This document shows positions 12,271 through 23,213 of a stretch of 64,000 bases of DNA, in pieces. How positions within the stretch are numbered: position 1 is the stretch's first letter; each line of letters starts with the position of its first letter. This DNA comes from Calamus simplicifolius. Its lineage: Eukaryota > Streptophyta > Magnoliopsida > Arecales > Arecaceae. The position numbers were made by a program, and so were the translations under genes. Where the stretch lies: the NCBI GenBank assembly GCA_900491605.1, contig UESW01003900.1, positions 225,759 through 289,758 on the forward strand, written 5' to 3'. A model generated the notes under the pieces. It saw nothing but the letters and a program-made list of their open reading frames with translations. It made no database searches and had not been told where the DNA came from.

Positions 12271-12335
12271 GATATTTTGGGCTTGACTCATCCTAAATTG
12301 GTATGATCATCCATCTGTACCAAAAAAAATAAAGC

Positions 12336-14749
12336 CGAAGAACATATAAAACTTGCCTATCATTAATACATATATAACTTAAGCCATGAAACTAAATCAA
12401 TATATAATCCATTATGCTCAAAGGATAAAAGTGATGCAAAGCATATAAACATATAATCCATCATCCTCAACAGCATGAAAAGTGCATGGATAATATCAAT
12501 ATAAAATCAAACTTACAACACGATGTCTCTCTCCACCGACCTCAAGTTTGGCTCAGCATTAAATTCTTCAATCTTTATAAAAGATATGATAAATATGATA
12601 TGGACTCACAATCTAGTATGAATTCGTGTGCATACAAAAATGAATAGCTTTTATCATCCATAGCATTATATTATCATTTTGATGCCATATCCAGAATTAC
12701 CACAATAATAAAACCAATGAATCAACCTTACCAATAATATTAATGCACTCTGTAAACACAAACTGATGAATTCTCATATCAGTATATTAAGGCATACTGA
12801 AGATACATACTGGTGATTCAACTTTATCAGTAACCTACATGTTACCTTACGCCTAGGTTGGTCTTACACTACTATTACTTAATATAAACCTAGCCTTATT
12901 GCCACTTACAACCAAGACTGGTTCTACATTGGACTTCAACCAACCATAGACGCTAGCCCTAATGCCACATATATAAACCAAACTAGACTCCAGCCAAGTT
13001 GACTTGAACTAATGCCACATATCAATAGCCATTTATGCTAGGCATCCTAAACCAAATCAAGACATCATCCTAGGCCAAAACGAGTTTCACATTAGGCTTC
13101 AACTTTAACAGACCATAAGCCTTACAACCAATGCCACCTCATCAACATCTTAGTGACTAGTTCATATGCCCTTTTCTCAATCCACCTATCATATCTTTTA
13201 ATATTCTAATATGCAAATCAATTTTCACATCCACATTATAAAACCATGTTAGTACAATAAATGATATACCATAACTATATATAATCCCGAATCATAATAT
13301 CGTAACCAAACATATGTTATATACACGTATAGATAAAACGTGAGGATAGAACAAGGAGTACAAAATCATGAAGCATGTGCAAGAAAATCTTGCAAATCAC
13401 ATATAAGTAAGTGTAAGGATTCCTATCTTGCGCTAGTTCATGATCCAAGTGTAATTTACCACGGTTCTCAAGGAATGAATCTTGGTGGACCAATCTATGC
13501 TATCATTTATGCTCACTCTCCAAATGAGTAATCACCTATAATGATTTCATTTATCATCCAATTAATCCTAAATTTAGTTAAATCTTGTGGTTTAGAATCA
13601 TCTAGACCTTACCCTACTTAATGAGGTTGAATTAGAGTTAGATCTAATCTTAGGCTGACTTAATTAGGTTCTAATTAGATTAATATTATCTAATTAAGGC
13701 TTAATCAGACTAGGTTCCCCTTAATTAAGGCTCAAGAATTATATATGTAATTGGGTTAATTAAAGCTCAATTAAGACAACCCTTCCAATTAAAGCTTAAT
13801 TAGACCAACTAGGTTTTAATTGAGTTAATTAGGATTTAATTAGATTCCATTTTGCTTTTGTTTCAATCAAATGGGTCTAATTTAAATTTTGGTTCAGTAA
13901 ATTAAGTCTAGTTTAGGTTCTATTCATTCAATTGGGTTTGGGTTTATGTTCCAATTCAGTAAACCAAATTGGTTTAGGATCTAGTTGAGCAGAGCTTGAA
14001 TCCAGATTATTTCTGGTTCAGTAATTAGGTTTGATTTAACTCTAAATTGAGTCGATATAGATGCAAATCAATTCAAATTGAGTTAAGATTTAGGTTCGGA
14101 TTGAATTAACCTAATCATTTAGTTTTAATTTGGCTCAGTTCAAATCAATTAGGTTTGGGTCCAGGTCTTAAATCAATTGGACCTAACTCCAATCAAAATC
14201 CGTGAACCCATTTTAGATAAATTAGATCAAACCCAGTCAATTAATTAGGTCTGGTTCCAAATTGACTGAACTGATCAGGTCTAATTGGGTTGGCTTGGTC
14301 ATTGGTTTAATCAAAATTTAATGGGGTTTGGTCTAGCTACTAGTTCAAACCAGTTTTGGTTCAATTGTTGGTTTAGTCCAACAATCAAGAAGATCCATCT
14401 TTTTCTCCAAATCACCAAACCTCTTTTCTCTAGTTCTTGAATTGGAACTAGTATGGCTCTCGATTAGAGGACCAGGGCCATCCCCTTCTTCCGATCGACT
14501 GTGTGGATATGGAAGAAGGGAGGCAAAGGTCTCATGGCGGCATTCAACGGCTTTTGACAGCCAATTGTCAGTGGAAAAAGAATAGATTTGGAAACAAAGA
14601 TCCAGGAACAGAGGATGATGATCGATCCACCTACCTATTAGAAGATCTTGGTCGTAAGCTAGGATCAAGTCGGGCAAGGCGAAGAAGAACCACCAAACCA
14701 ACATCCACCATGCTGTAAGAACCCTAAACATTCAAGATAAGATGACGTC
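12336..14749. other. AT-rich gene-free DNA, possibly an old LTR
   Basis: No coding signature is visible. 12336-13560 is AT-rich with several CATATAAACATATAATCCAT-like phrases. 14345-14745 holds a denser GC patch whose minus-strand 128-codon open frame shows no domain I know. The succession of AT-rich DNA, then AATTGGGTT-type repeats, then a GC-rich purine patch is reminiscent of Del/Tekay LTRs, but I found no terminal motifs to prove it. Confidence 0.4.
13560..14345. repeat. Degenerate TTAATTAGG / AATTGGGTT simple-sequence region
   Basis: Short phrases such as TTAATTAGGTTCTAATTAG, AATTGGGTT and GGTTTAATT recur irregularly for almost 800 bases. No fixed period is visible. It looks like an old, diverged low-complexity tract. 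Confidence 0.6.
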
Positions 14750-14939
14750 TGATGTGGCTGATCCAACACCATTAGAACAAACAGTAACGGCAGCTAACAG
14801 AGATCCCTTTGGCCCCAAAACCTTCTAATTCTCTGATATCAATGTCAGTTTCACCAAGTATCTGCCTCGAGGATTCACTTCGCATCTCCAAAGTGTCACT
14901 CAATCCTTAGCTCTGCCTTGCGTCCGGTAAGACCCCGAA

Positions 14940-16190
14940 CCTCTCACCCCCGAGACCCCCTCCGGTCTTGGGGTGAGGGCACTGCATTACAACCCCGAGA
15001 CCTCTCTCCGGTCCCGGGGTGCACAAGCAACATCACACCCCCGAGACCCCCTCCGGTCTCGGGGTGAGGGCACTTGCATTACAACCCCGAGACCTCCCTC
15101 CGGTCCCGGGATGCACAAGCAACATCTCACCCCCGAGACCCCCTCTGGTCTCGGTGTGAGGGCACTGCATTAGAACCCCGAGACCTCCCTCTAGTCTCGG
15201 GGTGCACAAGTAACATCTCACCCCCGAGACCCCCTCCGGTCTTGGGGTGAGGGCACTGCATTATAACCCCGAGACCTCCCTCTGGTCTCGGGGTGCACAA
15301 GTAACCTCTCACCCCCGAGACCCGCTCCGGTCTCGGGGTGAGGCACTGCATTACAACCCCGAGACCTCCCTCTGGTCCCGGAGTGCACAAGCAATATCTC
15401 ACCCCGAGACCCCCTCCGGTCTCAGTGTGAGGGTACTGCATTACAACCCTGAGACCTCCCTCCGGTCTTGGGGTGCACAAGTAACATATCACTCCCGAGA
15501 CCCCCTCCAGTCTCGGGATGAGGGCACTACATCTCACCCCCGAGACCCCCTCTGGTCTCGGGGTGAGGACACTGCATTACAACCCCGAGACCTCCCTCCG
15601 GTCCCGGGGTGCACAAGCAACCTCTCACCCCCGAGACCCCCTCTGGTCTCGGGGTGAGGGCACTGCATTACAACCCCGAGACCTCCCTCCGGTCCTGGGG
15701 TGTAAAAGCAACCTCTCACCCCCGAGACCCCCTCTGGTCTCGGAGTGAGGGCACTGCATTACAACCCCGAGACCTCCCTCCGGTCTCGGGGTGCACAAGC
15801 AACATCTCACCCCCGAGACCCCCTCCGGTCTCGGTGTGAGGGCACTGCATTACAACCCCGAGACCTCCCTCCAGTCTTGGGGTGCACAAGTAACATCTCA
15901 CCCCCGAGACCCCCTCTGGTCTCGGGGTGAGGGCACTACATTATAACCCCGAGACATCCCTCCGATCTCGGAGTGCACAAGTAACATCTCACCCCTGAGA
16001 CCCCCTCCGGTCTCGGGGTGAGGGCACTGCATTACAACCCCGAGACCTCCCTCTGGTCCCGGGGTGTACAAGCAACATCTCACCCCCGAGACCCCCTCTG
16101 GTCTCGGGGTGAGGGCACTGCATTACAACCCCGAGACTCCCCTCCGGTCCCGAAGCGCGGTATAGCCCCCCCTCCGGTCTCGGGGTGCAG
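14940..16190 (+). repeat. Hairpin minisatellite in the LTR of B, unit about 91 bp, about 13 copies
   Basis: Each unit contains two imperfect or perfect palindromes. One is CCCCGAGACC, six bases, GGTCTCGGGG. The other is CCCCGAGACCTCC, then GGTCCCGGGG. They are separated by TGAGGGCACTGCATTACAA and TGCACAAGCAACATCTCA. Copies differ by scattered substitutions and one-base indels. Long open frames across the array on both strands are by-products of the repeat. Confidence 0.93.
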
Positions 16191-16595
16191 AAGCGATGCT
16201 CAGTACATGGACTGGCCTTTGAACCAAGCAACATCTTTAGGCAACCTGTAGCACCCACATGACCCGCTGTACGCCCGTAGCTGCGAGTGGCCATACCTCA
16301 TAACGGCGTATGGCTCATTGCACATGCTCAATTGTGCATGACCATGCCCCGTTACGGAGTATGATTCACCACCACTTGCAGCTGTGCGCGGTCACATCCA
16401 GTGATGGCGCGCACTAAATGCAACCCCAGCTGCCAGACACCTGTGAGGCCGTACTGGCAAGTAACGTAGGACACCTTCATCACACACGATGATAGTACGA
16501 CTCATCACTGTCAAGCCTCACCTTTTTGTCCGTTACCAGATAGGATGCCCCAGAATCAGCGATCTTTTGGGACCGAAAGTAGATCTTTGAGCAGG

Positions 16596-16603
16596 TATAA
16601 AAG
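16596..16603 (+). promoter_or_regulatory. TATA box of the element B LTR
   Basis: TATAAAAG lies about 250 bases before the LTR end, followed by GGCCGCACTTTCACTG. Position and sequence fit the LTR promoter. Confidence 0.6.
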
Positions 16604-16845
16604 GCCGCACTTTCACTGTAAGTGGGATCCGAAAAACTAAGGTCTTCTAGTCTTCTTGCTAGTTAAACCCTAACTCTCTCTACCTTCTTCGGCTAGTGAG
16701 TTCTCACATGTTCCCAAGTGATTGACTTGAGCGTCGGAGGATCCCCACCGGAACATCCGGTCTCTGGGGACTTTTCTTGCAGAAGCCCGTTGAGGAGGAC
16801 ATCTATTTCCCCGGTGCTTGAAGAAGGTGACTTGGCGTCAACAGA

Positions 16846-16866
16846 TTGGCGTGCCAGGTAGGGGGG
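16846..16866 (+). promoter_or_regulatory. Primer binding site of element B
   Basis: TTGGCGTGCCAGGTAGGGGG begins two bases after the LTR ends in CA. It is the counterpart of the sites in elements A and E. Confidence 0.7.
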
Positions 16867-16920
16867 AAGAGAAAAGCTTCGAACCTGTTAGTGATTTCTT
16901 CCTCTTCAAACTCTTAGACG

Positions 16921-17160
16921 ATGGTGACAACTCGAGCATGAAAGGCCACCGTCAGTCACGCTGGGGGGCAGCGTCAAGGGGCTGATCAGCCCGTAGTTAA
17001 CCCCTCAGCTCCTCTAGCCAACGTTCCTGCACCAGTGCCGGTACAGCAGCCTCAAGAAGAATGGTTTGCTGCTCTCGCTGCGCAAGTCCAATCCTTGGCC
17101 ACAGTGGTCCAAGGCCTGCAACGTCGAACGGTGATTGCACGGCAACCAGAACCCCTCTCG
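16921..17160 (+). pseudogene. gag N-terminal remnant of element B
   Basis: The frame starts MVTTRA, then a stop. It continues with a Gln/Pro/Val-rich stretch and the coiled segment WFAALAAQVQSLATVVQGL. The beginning MV-T-RA matches the gag start of element E (MVMTRAQ). The frame then runs into the minisatellite at about 17160, so capsid and nucleocapsid parts are gone. It lies about 55 bases downstream of the primer site, as expected for gag. Identification rests on position and the short N-terminal match. Confidence 0.55.
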
Positions 17161-17580
17161 TCGGCACTTAAAGCCCTGGGCCAGCCAGGCACAAAGCCCA
17201 ACTCCCGTCGGCACTTAAAGCACTGGGCCAGCCAGGATCAAAGCCCGACTCCTATCGGCACTTAAAGCCCTGGGCCAACCAGGCACAAAGCCCGACTCTT
17301 GTCGGTACTTAAAGCCCTGAGCCAGCCAGGCACAAAGCCCAACTCCCATCGGCACTTAAAGCCTTGGGCCAGCCAGGCACAAAGCCCGACTCTCGTCGGC
17401 ACTTAAAGCCCTGGGCCAGCCAGGCACAAAGCCCAACTCCCATCGGCACTTAAAGCCCTAGGCCAGCCAGGCACAAAGCCCGACTCCCATCGGCACTTAA
17501 AGCCCTGGGCTAGCCAGGCACAAAGCCCGATTCCCGTCGGCACTTAAAGCCCTGGGGCTAGCCAGGAATAAAGCCCGACA
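17160..17580 (+). repeat. Minisatellite in element B, unit about 47 bp, about 9 copies
   Basis: The unit reads CGGCACTTAAAGCCCTGGGC, then CAGCCAGGCACAAAGCCCGA, then CTCCCAT or CTCTCGT. The phrases CGGCACTTAAAGCCC and CAAAGCCCGACTC have close counterparts in the array at 2738-3335 of element A. In both elements the array follows the gag-like piece. Confidence 0.92.
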
Positions 17581-18609
17581 CACATCCGGCAAAGTGGTAA
17601 GCTATCAGTTCTAAGGAGCCCTTCTACCACGACCCCCTGAGTCCGATGCCCTGACTCCAGGAAGCTCATCCTTCCTGGCCCCAAGGTTCGGCCCTAATAT
17701 ATGCCTAACTCGACTCGCGAATGAATTAAAGGTTACCCCTCGGTGCTGATGAAGCCCCGAGAGGTTGCACGTCACTAATCAATGAATTCGGGGTGGAGGT
17801 TGAAGATGGACAGACAATTCATCTTGGAGAAAAATGGTATTTCATTAATTCAAAGTAATTACAAATAATTACAAAATGTCGACCTAGTCGAACTTGCAAA
17901 AATAAAGTACAAGCGGAGGCTCACGGTTCTGCCGGTGTGGGCTCATCATCAGATGGGGCAAACTCCGAGGGACTTTCGAGCTCGACCTCTAAAGCTTGAG
18001 GAAAGTTTAAGTCCCGGGCAACTTTTTATTTCCCGTGTTGAAATCCTTGGAGAAACACCCCCGCCAAAGCTTCTGCCAGTTTGTCTGCAAAATGCTTGGA
18101 CGCTTTGAACTCTTCTATGACCCCAACGGTTCTGGCTGCGATGGTTGCTTCCACTTCGGCGGCTTGAACTCCTTTCGCATCGGCGAAAGCTACCGCTGCT
18201 GCCCTCTCGACCTCCCGGGTGTGACTTACCTCCTCTTCCACTGCCCTCACCCTCTCCTCAACCGACCTTACCCTTTCTTTGGCCGACTTTGCTCTCTCTT
18301 CAACCTCGGTTGCCCGACTCTCCGTTTCTTCGATGGCCAAGGTTAGTTCAGAGATGTGTAGGTCTCTTGCTACGATGGCATTTTTGGCATCCGTCATTTG
18401 GAGGAGTGCCGCTCGCAGGTGGTTGGCCTCGGCCTCCGCTCGGCTCTCAGCAGCCCTTATCTCATCGGCCCGAGCAGTTCTGGCCGACTCCAGGACCCCT
18501 CGGCCACCTCCGCGCGATGACAGGGCTCATCGGCCTCCCTCTGAGCCTCACGCAGGAGGGTCTTCCCCCCGTGAATGACCTCCCTCGCAGCCCTTAGGGA
18601 GTTCGCAAG

Positions 18610-18676
18610 CTACGTGCAAGCTTCGTGTAAAAAAAAGGAGGGAGATATAGAGGCGAAGGGTTACAGGACCACTTAC
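18610..18676 (-). other. Intron 2 of the antisense accessory gene
   Basis: The exon ends RRSYAALIR at GTAAGTGGTCC. 67 bases later a polypyrimidine stretch and GCACGTAG precede CTTGCGAACTCCC, which opens the coiled-coil exon. Both splice sites match the plant consensus. Confidence 0.7.
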
Positions 18677-19248
18677 TCTGATGAGAGCTGCGTAGGACCT
18701 TCGGAAGAACATACCCGCCTTCAGGTGGCTAAGCTCTTCTAGGACCTCGGGCATGAAGACTGGCGAGAGGACCCGCTCGGCCCAACGCCCGTCATTCAGA
18801 ATGGAGTCTCGAGGTGGCCCTGGTTTGGCCCCACTCCCTTTGGCTGCCTCAGCATTTTCTAGCTCGGCGCGCGGACTGCTTGTCGACGTCCGCTCGGGGG
18901 GCGGGCTTACTGCCCCCGATGGCCCCTCGCCCCAGCTCCTAGCCGCCTCGGGGAGGGTTGGTTCACTGGGAGCAAAGAGCTCCTCTGCTATCGCAGGCTC
19001 CTCTGCTACCATTGGCTCCTCCATAGCTGGCTCCTCCAAAGGTGTCTCCTCAGCCACCACCCTCTCCGGTGGAGTGTCGGCTGTAAGGTCAATCTCTGGA
19101 GCGATCGAGGGGTCATAAGGTGCTGGTGGCTCCGACACCCGCGCTGTCGAGCATTTTGGAGCCGGTGCTCACCGGCCTTCACTCGGTCCTTCCCGGGCCC
19201 TTTTCTTGACGACGACCTTTAGGAGTTTATGGGTCGGGACCTTCATGG

Positions 19249-19335
19249 CTGCACAGTATAGGTCAAAGTCAGTAAAAAATAAAAAATAAAAAATGAAACA
19301 AAGCAAAACTTTGACTAAGTATGAAGATGGCTTAC
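19249..19335 (-). other. Intron 1 of the antisense accessory gene
   Basis: On the minus strand the open frame ends LAGLISHRG, then GTAAGC. After 87 bases, T-rich at the 3' end, TACTGTGCAG precedes ATGAAGGTCCC. The intron is AT-rich with homopolymer runs, unlike the GC-rich exons on both sides. Confidence 0.75.
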
Positions 19336-20013
19336 CCCGGTGAGAGATAAGACCCGCCAACTGGAGGTTATCTTCTGTCAGGAGCAGGGTGTACTGAGGG
19401 ATCTCGGTAGCCAACAACTGCCCCAATGCTTCCCTGTCTCCAGGATGGACGGTAGAATTGGCGTTACCTCGAAGGTTGGGGTCTCCCCACCGGGACTTGA
19501 CTTGGTCTAGACTGGTGAAGAAAAATCGGGACTTCCATCCCTTGATGGAGGAAGGAAGGATAAGCTTGAGGACCCGATTGGGTCGGGGCTGAAACAGCCA
19601 CCAACCCTTCTGGGCTCGAAGGATCGAAAAAGGGAGATTCGGGGGGTAATGCCAAGACGATGACAGAGAACGACAAAGGCGCTAATGACCTGAAGGGAGT
19701 TCGAGACCAACTGGGAAGGAGTCAAGAAATAGTATTCAAGGAGATTAACAAAAAAGGGAGGAAAGGGTGGACGGAGGCCGGCCCTCAGGCAAATTTTGTA
19801 AATGGCCACTCGGCAGGGTCGGGAAGAAATGACTCTATCATCAAGAGTCGGCAAGAAAAACCCAACGTCCCGAGGAATCTGGTAACGAGCCCGGATGTTT
19901 GCCAAATCCCGGGTCGTTACCGTGGAAGCGGTCCCCTCCGGGGACTCCGCCTCCACCCTCGAGGAGGTGCCGGCCTCCGTCCGGCGTCTCCTCGATGGGG
20001 CCCTGCTAGCCAC

Positions 20014-20764
20014 TACTGGATGCTCCCTGAGGGAGCCCTACCGGTGGCCTGCCGCTGGGCCAGAGGGGCGTGGTCCTCCGAATCAGAGGACCACTCAAGC
20101 GAGGGAGAGGGAGAAGGAGCAGAAGAAGCTCGGTGCCTCTCGAGGGAGAACGATCCTCTGGATCGTCCTCCGAGGTTCGGGATGGGGAACTCATGGTTAA
20201 AAGAAAGAATAGGAGAGTCTAGAAGAGACAAAAGCTGACCTAAAGGAGGAAAAAGCTATGCGCAGGATCTCGGGTTGCAGGGGAGACTAAAACGCAGAGA
20301 CTCAGAGGAAGAAGACGATGATGGCAAGAGCGGTGTGGCCAGATTCAACCCCCCCCCCCCCTCCATGTTTTATTTGGTTTCAAATCATCTTGCCATGTCT
20401 TATCAGCCACGTGGATCCCCACCATAAGCTGGTTCGCCTTGGTGGTTGCCCAGCACGTGATACGATGTGCCTTTGGCTAGTGATAAGACTCCGCTAACGT
20501 CGCCGCTATGAGAGGTAATGATGGTGCAACTTTCCTCACGGATTTCGAAGGGTTAATCTTACCTCGGGGACGATCGTGGCAGGTTGAGTGGACGGAAGTG
20601 GCCGCCCTTCACATTCCCCATGCCGTCTGCATAGGGCCACGACAATCACCAGGGATACGTGTCCGGAGCCAACTCACGAAAGACGGGGATCAGCCACGTG
20701 GAAAGTAGCACCCCTTTCACCTTGCCAGTGTGGGCCCGCTTCATCTCAGGGGTGAGGGTGCACC
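20014..20764 (+). other. 3' internal region of element B
   Basis: This lies upstream of the antisense gene and so may hold its promoter. I see no clear TATA box. A C run lies at about 20350-20363. The segment ends in CAGGGGTGAGGGTGCACC just before the 3' LTR, a weak polypurine tract. Confidence 0.45.
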
Positions 20765-21102
20765 TGATGTGGCTGATCCAACACCGTTAGAACAAACAGT
20801 AACGGTAGCTAACGGAGATCCCTTTAGCCCCGAAACCTTCTAATCCTCCGATATTAATGTTAGTTTCACCAAGTATCTACCTCGAGGATTCACTTCGCAT
20901 CTCCAAAGTGTCACTCAATCCTTAGCTCTGCCTTGTGTCCGGTAAGACCCCGAACCTCTCACCCCCGAGACCCCCTTCGGTCTTGGGGTGAGGGCACTGC
21001 ATTACAACCCCAAGACCTCCCTTTGGTCCCGAGGTGCACAAGCAACATCTCACCCACGAGACCCCCCGGTCTCGGGGTGAGGGCACTGCATTACAACCCT
21101 GA
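20765..21102 (+). repeat. Truncated 3' LTR of element B
   Basis: It starts TGATGTGGCTGATCC as the 5' LTR does and tracks it for about 200 bases into the hairpin minisatellite. It is cut at 21102 by the end of Copia element C. The rest of this LTR is not found right of the Copia array. Confidence 0.85.
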
Positions 21103-21979
21103 TGTTGGCCCAGATGACAACCCAAGAGGGGGGGGGGGGTGAATTGGGTTCTTAAAAAATTAGCTTTTAAAATGTTTGCTTAAGATGAATGAAGGCAATA
21201 GCAATGTAAATACAAAGTGCAGTGAATAAAACAGAGATAGAGAAAGAGTCAATGAAAGCACGGCAAACACAAAGATTTTATAGTGGTTCGGTGTATCCAA
21301 CACCTACGTCCACTCCCAAGATTCACTTGGGTCCACACTATAATCTTCCTAGATTACAGCAGAGTTGTTTTACAAGCTCACAACTCAAACTTGTTGTTTT
21401 CCCGGGATCACAACGAACCCAGCTGGTTTTCAAGGGCTCACCAGCACAAAAACCCTAACACAAGCTTTACCAAGCTTGTACCGAGGTAAGACTACCTCCA
21501 CTAGTTCAATCCCCCAGATTGAACTAGACACAAAGAATAGAAATATTGTTTTTCAGTTACAAAGCTCCTTAATGAGCAGATAAACAAATATAAGAATAAA
21601 GTTTAGAAAAGCCTGATTTGCAGTTGGTTGGCTTTGAGCTTTTCTTCTTTTCTTCAACTCCTTTGAAGTGTAGAATCGGCCTCAGCTCGGATTCTTCACG
21701 GAATGTACGTTGGAGTTGATTTGAGCTTTTCCTCTTTTCTTTGAGTGTTGAAAATCACTTGAGATGCTCTTGAATAGCTCTTGGATTTTCTTCTGAAGCT
21801 TCCTTGGATTGTTGAGCTTGAGCACAGAAGGAGCTTCCTTTGATTTCACACTTTTTCTTTCACTCTATTTTGAATCACGGATTTTTTCAACTGAAGCTCT
21901 GTTTTTCCGATTTTTCTCTTCTTTTCTCTTGAAATGAATATCTCTCTATTTGTATATCTTTGATTTGAAAACGGCTTCT

Positions 21980-21989
21980 CTATTTATAG
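21980..21989 (-). promoter_or_regulatory. TATA box of the element C LTR
   Basis: The minus strand reads CTATAAATAG, downstream of the palindromic array in the direction of transcription. The same box occurs at 30174-30183, and as CTATAAAAAG at 38636-38645. Confidence 0.6.
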
Positions 21990-22084
21990 ATTCTGCAAAA
22001 ATATAGCCGTTAGAAACAAAGAAAAATAGCCGTTAATCAAAAATCTTACCGTTGACGCTGAGTTGGCATTCGGAAAAATTTCGC

Positions 22085-22420
22085 CCAGATTTGCTGGAGT
22101 CGACTCATGCTTTCCCGAGTCGGCTCGAGTCGTGATACCAAAAATAGAAATGTTCAGAAAGTCAAAGGGTCGACTCATCAAAAGTAAAGTGTCGACTCCT
22201 GACAGTCGGGGGTCGACTCATGAAAAGTTGGGGGTCGACTCGCGAAGTGCTCAGAAAAACACACTCTGGTGTCTGAGCGGAGTCGACTCGCACAGTCATG
22301 GAGTCGGCTCGACAGAATCGGGGGTCGACTCGAGAAATCACATGGGTCGACTCGAGACAGACAGTCATTTCTGTACTCTGAGTGGAGTCGACTCTGAAAC
22401 TCAGAGTCGGCTCCGGAACG
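22085..22420 (-). repeat. Palindromic GAGTCGACTC array in the LTR of C
   Basis: About twelve copies of GTCGACTC or GTCGGCTC, mostly preceded by GGA or GGG, are spaced 20-40 bases apart. Many extend to the palindrome GAGTCGACTC. They lie in the promoter-upstream (U3) part of the minus-strand LTR. The same array is present in the LTR at 30290-30612. Confidence 0.93.
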
Positions 22421-22773
22421 TATCAAAAATCAGAAATTTTCTGATTGACTTTAAATTCGTTCCAGATTCATTTTAAATCATTATTTTGACTTGAATATAA
22501 TAAAATTGACATTAGGAATCAATTCAAGAAATGTTCCAAAAACTCATTGATTAAAATATGAAGTATAAAATTTCTTTTTGAAAGCTTAAACATTGAGCTT
22601 GAAGTTACTTTCAAATTGATTAAAGTTATACTTTAACATTCTCATTCATTGTTCTAAATAAATTCATTGCTCATGTAAATAAACTCATTACATCTTTTAA
22701 TATACTCATGGCTTTTGGTAATCATCAAAATCAATAAGATTGGGGCATATAATTTTCAACAATCTCCCCAACA

Positions 22774-22790
22774 ATCTCCCCCTTTTTGAT
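22774..22790 (-). promoter_or_regulatory. Polypurine tract of element C
   Basis: The minus strand reads AAAAAGGGGGAGAT directly before the LTR start TGTTGGGGAGA. This is the usual plus-strand primer of SIRE-like Copia elements. Confidence 0.8.
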
Positions 22791-23213
22791 GATGACAAAA
22801 ACATTGAGTTTATGCATGATTGATTAGTGAATTTATTTTATTTTCATAGTAGGCTTAGGCTCCCCCTGAATGAGGTAGCTCCCCCTATGAAACTTAAATA
22901 AATATCCCATTCATTCATTATTTATCTCATTCATTCAATCATTTTAATATCATTTGATTAATCAATTTCTCCCATATGCATATACAGTTATAAAACTATA
23001 AAACTCTCCCCCTTTTTTGTTATCAACAAAAAGGTAGAGAAGCATAAACATAATCATTCATTCATTCAGATATGATTTAACAAAATCATTCATTCATTGA
23101 TAAAAGGAAGAAATACATTGAGTATTCAAAATAGACAATTCATTACATCAAAGTGTCAAAATGTAAAACATAACATAACTTCAATACATTGCAAGGACTG
23201 AGTATCTAATACA
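22791..23213 (-). other. 3' untranslated part of element C with extra polypurine tracts
   Basis: There is no gene. On the minus strand there are further G-rich purine runs (AAAAAAGGGGGAGAG near 23005-23020, and CATAGGGGGAGC and CAGGGGGAGCC near 22858-22890). They could act as additional plus-strand primers. This segment is missing from element D. Confidence 0.55.

Larger units (their letters stand above)
6600..12335 (+). mobile_element. Degenerate L1-type LINE (non-LTR retrotransposon)
   Basis: The order is a DUF4283-type ORF1, then endonuclease, reverse transcriptase, a zf-RVT-like region and RNase H on one strand. It ends near CTGTACC plus a short A run at about 12320-12330. This is the standard layout of plant L1 elements. 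The frame is broken many times by stops and shifts, so it is inactive. The 5' boundary is approximate, and I found no convincing target duplication. Confidence 0.85.
14750..16843 (+). repeat. 5' LTR of element B
   Basis: It runs from TGATGTGGCTGATCC to GGCGTCAACA, about 2.09 kb. The first 200 bases match 20765-20965 closely. More than half of the LTR is a hairpin-rich minisatellite. A TATA box and a primer site follow in the expected order. Confidence 0.85.
17921..20013 (-). pseudogene. Antisense accessory gene of element B ('putative gypsy type transposon' family), with introns
   Basis: It is read on the minus strand, against the element. The start is MASRAPSRRRRTEAGTSS. An N-terminal domain follows with RYQIPRDVGFFLPT, PPFPPFFVNLLEYYF and VVLCHRLGITPR. 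After one frameshift near 19620 come KGWWLFQPRPNR and SRWGDPNLR. These blocks resemble the plant family annotated as 'putative gypsy type transposon' (Pfam Transposase_28), whose function is unknown. An acidic, Pro/Glu-rich middle (19138-18677) leads to an Ala/Glu-rich coiled coil (18397-18026) and a tail ending EFAPSDDEPTPAEP. Two GT-AG introns interrupt it. Defects are the frameshift, a stop near 19169 and a late stop at about 18026 that drops the last 34 or so codons. Accessory ORFs of this kind are known in Tat-group elements. Confidence 0.75.
14750..21102 (+). mobile_element. Element B: pol-less Tat-like LTR retrotransposon with an antisense accessory gene
   Basis: A full 5' LTR (14750-16843) and the first 338 bases of a 3' LTR (20765-21102) share their sequence. 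Between them lie a primer binding site, a short gag N-terminal piece, a 47-bp minisatellite and an antisense gene. There is no protease, reverse transcriptase or integrase. It must have moved using enzymes of a relative, possibly one like element E: both have the MV-T-RA gag start and the same primer-site type. The 3' LTR is cut by Copia element C at 21103. Confidence 0.8.
21103..22773 (-). repeat. 3' LTR of element C
   Basis: 1671 bases. On the plus strand it runs TGTTGGCCCAGATG to CTCCCCAACA, giving inverted TGTTGG/CCAACA ends. It differs from the LTR at 29302-30974 by only a few per cent by eye. The end nearest 21103 carries a G run of variable length after CAACCCAAGA. Confidence 0.9.

Noticed and set aside
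14940..16190. Regularly spaced palindromic repeats resembling a CRISPR array
   Set aside because: Spacers are the same from unit to unit, the sequence lies in a plant LTR, and there are no cas genes. It is a minisatellite.
14973..16294. Many overlapping open frames on both strands in the 15-16 kb region
   Set aside because: The minisatellite unit of about 91 bp keeps frames open by repetition. The translations are copies of one short phrase and show no domain.
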